64,000 bases of DNA from CAYRXM01 sp964449465 (lineage in GTDB: Bacteria > Chloroflexota > Anaerolineae > JAFGEY01): contig CAYVBK010000017.1 in the NCBI GenBank assembly GCA_964449465.1, forward strand, positions 37,190 to 101,189, written 5' to 3'. Below the pieces are notes generated by a model that saw only the letters and a list, made by a program, of their open reading frames with translations, had not been told where the DNA came from and ran no database searches. Shown here piece after piece: positions 59,831 through 64,000 of this stretch; position 1 is the first letter of the stretch, and each line of letters begins with the position of its first letter. The translations under genes and the position numbers were made by a program.

Positions 59831-60979
59831 ATGCAGGCATCTTGTCTACAAGAAAATCTATCTAAAGGATTGGCTATCGTGGGCCGGGCGGTGGCCTCTC
59901 GCCCTACCCTGCCTGTACTCTCTCATATCTTGCTGTCTGCCGAAGAATCCCGGCTCAAACTGGCTGCTACAGACCTGGAATTGTTCATTGTGTGCTGGAT
60001 CGGTGCGCAGGTACAGACAGAGGGATCTATGACCCTGCCGGCTCGCCTGTTTGCCGATCTGGTCAACTCGCTGCCGCAGGAGCGGATCGATCTCGATTTG
60101 GACGGCTCTACACTGCATCTCTCTTGCGGGCGCAATCAGGCCGATGTCAAAGGAATTGACGCCGGCGAATTTCCGGTCATTCCCTCGATTCAAGAAGATG
60201 TGGTCTCGACCAGTCAGGTTTACCTGGAGGCCGATTTGCTGCGTCAGATGATCGCCCGCGTAGTGTTTGCTGCCGCCGCCGACGAAAGCCGCCCGATTTT
60301 GACAGGGGTTCTGGCACGGTTTGATGAGGATATGCTCACGATGGCCGCCGCTGACGGGTTTCGGCTGTCGGTCTGCTCGGCCCGGCTCTCGACACCGGCG
60401 CCGCAGTCCATCAGCATTGTGATTCCGGCCAAATCACTCACCGAGTTGGCCCGTGTGTCCGGCGATGTCAAAGAACCTATCGGCATGTATGTGACGCCAT
60501 CACGCAGCCAGGTACTTTTCAACCTGCAAGGTCGCACCGATGGCATTTTTGGCGTAGATATGGTTTCCCAATTGATCGAGGGCAGTTTTCCCGATTACAA
60601 GCAAATCATCCCCAAATCGTTTGCCACGCGCACCATTCTCAACACGCAGGAATTTCTCAAAGCCTGCAAAATGGCTAACATCATTGCCCGCAGCGAGGCC
60701 AACATTGTACAACTGGACATTGATCCCAACGGGCAGGTGCAGATCACGGCCACCAGCGCAGAGACAGGCGACAGTACCAATCAATTAGATGCGGTGGTTG
60801 AAGGACAGACTTGCACCATTGCTTTTAACGTTCGTTTCTTGATTGATGCACTTTCGGTCATCAGCAACGCCCAGGTGATCCTGGAAACCTCTTCTTCGGC
60901 CAGCCCTGGCATGCTCAAGCCGGTTGGAGATGAGAGTTTTGTACATGTGATTATGCCGATGCATGTTCGGTCGCGATAA
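59831..60979 (+). CDS. dnaN: DNA polymerase III beta subunit (sliding clamp)
   Basis: Ring-shaped processivity clamp, 382 residues in three similar domains. AAGGAGGAG precedes ATG 59831. Seen are the N-terminal LQENLSKGLAIVGRAVASRPTLPVLSHILL, GIDAGEFPVIP, DESRPILTGVL, ADGFRLS and the C-terminal MLKPVGDESFVHVIMPMHV, with the last residues corresponding to the MPMR tail that binds clamp partners. dnaA, recF and gyrB are not beside it, so this is not the usual origin cluster. Confidence 0.95.
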   Translation: MQASCLQENLSKGLAIVGRAVASRPTLPVLSHILLSAEESRLKLAATDLELFIVCWIGAQVQTEGSMTLPARLFADLVNSLPQERIDLDLDGSTLHLSCGRNQADVKGIDAGEFPVIPSIQEDVVSTSQVYLEADLLRQMIARVVFAAAADESRPILTGVLARFDEDMLTMAAADGFRLSVCSARLSTPAPQSISIVIPAKSLTELARVSGDVKEPIGMYVTPSRSQVLFNLQGRTDGIFGVDMVSQLIEGSFPDYKQIIPKSFATRTILNTQEFLKACKMANIIARSEANIVQLDIDPNGQVQITATSAETGDSTNQLDAVVEGQTCTIAFNVRFLIDALSVISNAQVILETSSSASPGMLKPVGDESFVHVIMPMHVRSR

Positions 60980-61000
60980 TGGCATTTAGCCCGGCGATAT

Positions 61001-61056
61001 AAACCCGTTTCAAACAGAGGGAAAGGCCAGATCACCCTCGTTGAAACGGGTTTTTT
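61001..61056 (+). terminator. intrinsic terminator after dnaN
   Basis: Thirteen-bp stem (61001-61013 with 61041-61053) with a long loop and a six-T run. Confidence 0.85.
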
Positions 61057-61072
61057 GATGAAAGGAAAGCAA

Positions 61073-62362
61073 ATGAACAAACCAACACGATATGCCCTGA
61101 TAGGGGTTGGCGGACGGGCGCGGATGTATTACCAGGCCATTGCCACCCAGTTTGCCGAGACCTCGTGCCTGGTGGGGTTGTGCGATGTGAATCAGGTGCG
61201 TATGGATTACGCTAATCGCTGCCTGCAAGAGGAATGGAATGTCACGCCAGTGCCGACCTATCCGGCCGACCAGTTTGATCGAATGATTCAAGAGCAAAAG
61301 CCCGACGCGATCATTGTCACTTCGATTGACCGCACTCATCACCGCTATATCATTCGGGCGATGGAAATGGGCTGTGATGTGATCAGCGAAAAGCCGATGA
61401 CCATCGATCAGGAAAAATGCCAGGCCATTCTCGATGCGATCCAGCGCACCGGTCGCAGGCTGCGTGTGACCTTTAATTATCGTTATGCACCGCACAATAC
61501 CAAAATCAGAGAATTGATTATGGATGGGGCCATCGGCCACGTACACTCGATTCACTTTGAATGGCTGCTGGACACCTATCACGGAGCCGATTACTTTCGC
61601 CGCTGGCACCGCGACAAACGCAACAGCGGCGGCCTGCTGGTGCACAAAGCCACCCATCACTTTGATCTGGTCAATTTCTGGATTGCTTCGCGTCCCAAGA
61701 CGGTCTTTGCTATGGGCGATCTGATGTTCTATGGCCGAGAAAACGCCGAAAACCGCGGCGTAACCCACTTTTATGCCCGCGCGTTTGGCAGCGAAAACGC
61801 CCAAGATGATCCTTTTGCTTTGCACATGGAACGGTATCCGCGTCTGAAAGAGATGTATCTCGACGCTGAAAAAGAGGATGGCTATTACCGTGACCAAAGC
61901 GTGTTTGGCGATGGAATCAGCATCGAGGATACTATGGGGGTGATGGTGCGGTATCAGAACAAGGCGATTATGACCTATTCTTTGAACGCCTATATGCCCT
62001 GGGAGGGCTATCGGGTGGTCTTTAACGGCGACCGTGGACGCATCCAGGTGGCTATTGTTGAAAATGCCTATGTCAATGCCGGCGGCGATGCATCTGCCGA
62101 AGGGATGACCCGTGCCAAAAACATCACCGTGTTTCCACTGTTTGCTGAGCCTTACCAGGTCGAGATACCGGAAGGTATTGGCGGGCATGGCGGCGGCGAC
62201 GCGGTGATGCTCAATGACATTTTTAGCGATCCACAGCCCGACCGGTTCAATCGAGCCGCTTCGCACATTGACGGGGCTATGTCCATTCTGGTCGGCATTG
62301 CGGCCAACTGTTCGATCAAGACCGGCCTGCCCGTGCAGGTGAACGATCTGGTCAGGTTTTGA
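61073..62362 (+). CDS. Gfo/Idh/MocA family oxidoreductase
   Basis: 429 residues from ATG 61073 (AAAGGAAAG ahead; in-frame TTG/ATG codons at 61055 and 61058 lie in the terminator). N-terminal Rossmann fold: YALIGVGGRARMYYQAI, then SIDRTHHRYI and EKPMTIDQEKC (the catalytic-loop Lys). The C-terminal half has DTYHGADYFRRWHRDKRNSGGLLVHKATHHFDLVNFW, a pattern seen in sugar dehydrogenases or hydrolase-like members. It acts on a sugar or inositol with NAD(P). The substrate is not identifiable. Confidence 0.9.
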   Translation: MNKPTRYALIGVGGRARMYYQAIATQFAETSCLVGLCDVNQVRMDYANRCLQEEWNVTPVPTYPADQFDRMIQEQKPDAIIVTSIDRTHHRYIIRAMEMGCDVISEKPMTIDQEKCQAILDAIQRTGRRLRVTFNYRYAPHNTKIRELIMDGAIGHVHSIHFEWLLDTYHGADYFRRWHRDKRNSGGLLVHKATHHFDLVNFWIASRPKTVFAMGDLMFYGRENAENRGVTHFYARAFGSENAQDDPFALHMERYPRLKEMYLDAEKEDGYYRDQSVFGDGISIEDTMGVMVRYQNKAIMTYSLNAYMPWEGYRVVFNGDRGRIQVAIVENAYVNAGGDASAEGMTRAKNITVFPLFAEPYQVEIPEGIGGHGGGDAVMLNDIFSDPQPDRFNRAASHIDGAMSILVGIAANCSIKTGLPVQVNDLVRF

Positions 62363-62363
62363 T

Positions 62364-62879
62364 TCAGGACAGTGTAGAGCGAATAGCCTGCCAGAGGTCG
62401 GCCTGAGGAGCAAGGGGGCGTAGACGATGCCGGTCCAGTTCGCTGAGGTTACGATAGACTATGTCAAAATCGCCGGCGGTGGGCGGTGGCATTTCGACAG
62501 TGGGCAGGTGTAGTTCATTCGGACGACGCGAGATCAAGATGGCAGACGAGATCGCGTATAACTGGAGATCGGCGATGAGACGATGCAGTGTCGCCGCATC
62601 TGCCACAAGGTGATCCACGATCAATAAACGGGGTGGCCGGCCAATTGGGGTCGGCCACCCCGCTGCATATTGCGCCTGGGGGCGTGCGCGAATCCAGGCC
62701 TGGCCCAAGAACGTTTTGCCCGACCCGGCCGGCCCCCACAAATTGACTATGTTGGGATACTTGAGCAAGGTTTGCAAATCGGCCAGAATCTTGTGCTGTG
62801 TGTCGGTCAGCCATTCCAGGCTGGCCTGCGCCTCGAGTTGTGCCTGCAAATTTTCCCAGTCGCCCATCGCGTCGCTCAT
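62364..62879 (-). CDS. small P-loop ATPase, DnaA/Hda-like
   Basis: 171 residues. Walker A reads LWGPAGSGKTFLGQAW (about residues 47-62) after a helical N-terminus; a Walker-B-like LLIVDHL lies near 87. The rest is short compared with AAA+ proteins and no sensor or lid domain is clear. It resembles the ATP-binding core of DnaA/Hda-type proteins. It overlaps the upstream gene as ATGA and shares its promoter. The stop lies 1 bp from that of the convergent oxidoreductase gene. Function unknown. Confidence 0.75.
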   Translation of the reverse strand: MSDAMGDWENLQAQLEAQASLEWLTDTQHKILADLQTLLKYPNIVNLWGPAGSGKTFLGQAWIRARPQAQYAAGWPTPIGRPPRLLIVDHLVADAATLHRLIADLQLYAISSAILISRRPNELHLPTVEMPPPTAGDFDIVYRNLSELDRHRLRPLAPQADLWQAIRSTLS

Positions 62880-63802
62880 AACGGCTCCTCATTCCGAATC
62901 AGGTCACATAGAGTAGGTCGGCGCAACAAACGAACAAATCGCCCATAAGCCCCGGCCGTCGTGCCGGCGGTGATGAGTTGAGGATAGATGGGCAGCATCC
63001 AGTCAAACAGTCGGTCCAACACAGCGGGGTCCAGAAAGCAGGCCTGACAGATCCGACTGCGCCGTTGCGGTGTGAGTGGTATGTCCGGGCCGAAATCGGC
63101 GTCGAGATCATCGCCAGGATCGGCCTGGACCTGCTTGGGTGTGGACTTTGCTGCCGCGGCCAGGGCCAGCAGCAAGGCGGCCGGCGAGCACGATCCGCGA
63201 TACAAGAGCAGATCGCCTTGCTCCATCGCGATCAGGGCAGGCGGCTGCAAAGCAGCCAACCATACGGCCACACCGCTCAGGCTGTGGCTGCGAAACGAAA
63301 TTCGTCCTGGCTGGTAGGCTGGATGGTCGGCAAACTGCAATTGAATGGCGGCGATCATTTCTTCGGCCAACGTTTTGCGTGTCGATGTGTCGAATCGCAG
63401 CGGCGCGCGCTCCCACATCCACGCGCTGGCTTGCGCGTAACTCCAGGCGATGGTGCGTTGTTCGGGATGTGCCGCATCCCAGGCCGTGGCATAGCAAACC
63501 TGCGCCAGGTCTACTGCTTGAGCCATATCTTGCTCGGCCAACCGGGCCAAAGCCAGGCCGTCGGCCGAGAGGTAGAACTGCCGCTCGCCGCAGATCAGCC
63601 CCAACACGCGCAAAATTTGCACCGGCTCGCGGCGATCCTGCATCGCTACCAGCGGCTCGGCCAGTTCAAGCAGTTGACCAGTGGCCAGCGCCGCCGCCGG
63701 GGTGTCAATGTCGGCCGCGTGCATAGCCTGAAGCAAGGCCATACACCGCATCGGGCTGGCATCGGCGGGAGTGTGAAAGATCAATTTGGCTGTTTTTGCC
63801 AT
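62876..63802 (-). CDS. hypothetical protein, partner of the small ATPase
   Basis: 308 residues of mostly helical, Ala/Leu-rich sequence with no recognised domain. A single RICQACF stretch near residue 245 could be a metal site but has only two Cys. No ribosome binding site precedes ATG 63802, but a good promoter lies upstream. It is coupled to the ATPase gene by an ATGA overlap, so the two probably form a complex or pathway. Confidence 0.7.
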   Translation of the reverse strand: MAKTAKLIFHTPADASPMRCMALLQAMHAADIDTPAAALATGQLLELAEPLVAMQDRREPVQILRVLGLICGERQFYLSADGLALARLAEQDMAQAVDLAQVCYATAWDAAHPEQRTIAWSYAQASAWMWERAPLRFDTSTRKTLAEEMIAAIQLQFADHPAYQPGRISFRSHSLSGVAVWLAALQPPALIAMEQGDLLLYRGSCSPAALLLALAAAAKSTPKQVQADPGDDLDADFGPDIPLTPQRRSRICQACFLDPAVLDRLFDWMLPIYPQLITAGTTAGAYGRFVRLLRRPTLCDLIRNEEPL

Positions 63803-63896
63803 AGTAGATGCGCTTTGCGATAACAGGACAACCTCTAGCTCCTCTGAAAAGAGCCTGATCGCCGAGAACAGAGAGGGTAGACAGGTATCAACAAGG

Positions 63897-63924
63897 TTTA
63901 TATCCCATTTGGCTCATTTGTCAA
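63897..63924 (-). promoter_or_regulatory. sigma-70 promoter of the two-gene ATPase operon
   Basis: TTGACA (63919-63924), 16-bp spacer, TATAAA (63897-63902) on the minus strand; leader about 90 nt. Confidence 0.75.
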
Positions 63925-63946
63925 GTAGCGCAGGTGTGTTGGGCCA

Positions 63947-63965
63947 CTAGCAGCCTGTCGGAGAG
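63947..63965. repeat. short dispersed repeat also found at 47928-47946
   Basis: CTAGCAG-CTGTCGGAGAG with one variable base. The copy upstream of the vWA gene (47928-47946) is on the opposite strand. Both are intergenic. Confidence 0.5.
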
Positions 63966-64000
63966 GACAGATTTCTCCGCAGGCAAGATTGATGGTAAAC

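Noticed and set aside
61010..62413. 467-residue open frame antisense to the Gfo/Idh/MocA gene
   Set aside because: It mirrors a well-supported gene, has no ribosome binding site, and its translation is rich in His/Gln/Arg as expected for an antisense shadow.

Overview
The window reads as chromosomal DNA of a free-living bacterium with moderately high GC, most likely a member of the Chloroflexota (Anaerolineae/Caldilineae-like). This placement is an inference. It rests on the housekeeping gene order (rpe, rpmB, yloU-like, fakA, degV, recG, coaD ... rpmF, fabK, yqhY-like, nusB, tatB-like, tatC), the Pro/Thr/Ala-rich linkers, the zinc-ribbon/FHA/kinase proteins, the SxtJ/DUF5989-type genes and the many short intergenic repeats. 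No rRNA, tRNA, CRISPR array or prophage was recognised. One intact IS630-type insertion sequence is present.

Layout. 1-11.7 kb: translation, lipid and export housekeeping genes, almost all on the plus strand, including two Asp23-family genes, a fatty-acid kinase module, recG, coaD, fabK, nusB and a TatB-like/TatC pair. 11.8-22.8 kb: minus-strand genes: GNAT plus PIG-L deacetylase, an NRAMP-like transporter paired with a PRC/MgtE_N/CBS protein behind a long structured leader, a tight KamA / ATP-grasp ligase / HDAC-like trio, and tgt plus a NarL-type regulator. 22.8-38 kb: a large membrane protein, the CCA-adding enzyme, two GT4 glycosyltransferases, an 8-oxoguanine-deaminase-like amidohydrolase, an ABC-F ATPase, two secreted proteins, and a radical SAM/PDZ gene with cmk and rluB. 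38-42.8 kb: a plus-strand operon of ECF sigma factor, small membrane protein, DUF5989, SxtJ-like protein, O-carbamoyltransferase and SGNH-type protein. 42.9-44.1 kb: the IS630 element. 44.4-54.3 kb: a minus-strand phospho-signalling operon (FHA kinase, flavodoxin, PP2C, vWA, zinc-ribbon/FHA) with glycogen phosphorylase upstream. 54.6-64 kb: murJ, rsmG, a methyltransferase with zinc ribbon, a lipoprotein, dnaN, a Gfo/Idh/MocA oxidoreductase, and an undescribed ATPase/partner pair at the right edge.

The most interesting candidates are: (i) the sigma factor / SxtK-like / SxtJ-like / SxtI-like / SGNH cluster, which looks like a glycan or lipid carbamoylation system; (ii) the kinase-phosphatase-vWA-FHA operon, related in composition to TerY-P triads, with a PP2C that carries a stump of a kinase N-lobe; (iii) the KamA / ATP-grasp / deacetylase trio; (iv) the NRAMP-like plus MgtE_N-CBS pair behind a roughly 440-nt leader with tandem terminators and a possible 28-codon leader peptide; and (v) several families of short dispersed inverted-repeat elements, one with two near-identical copies 47.6 kb apart. 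All functional calls come from reading the translated sequences. No database search was run.
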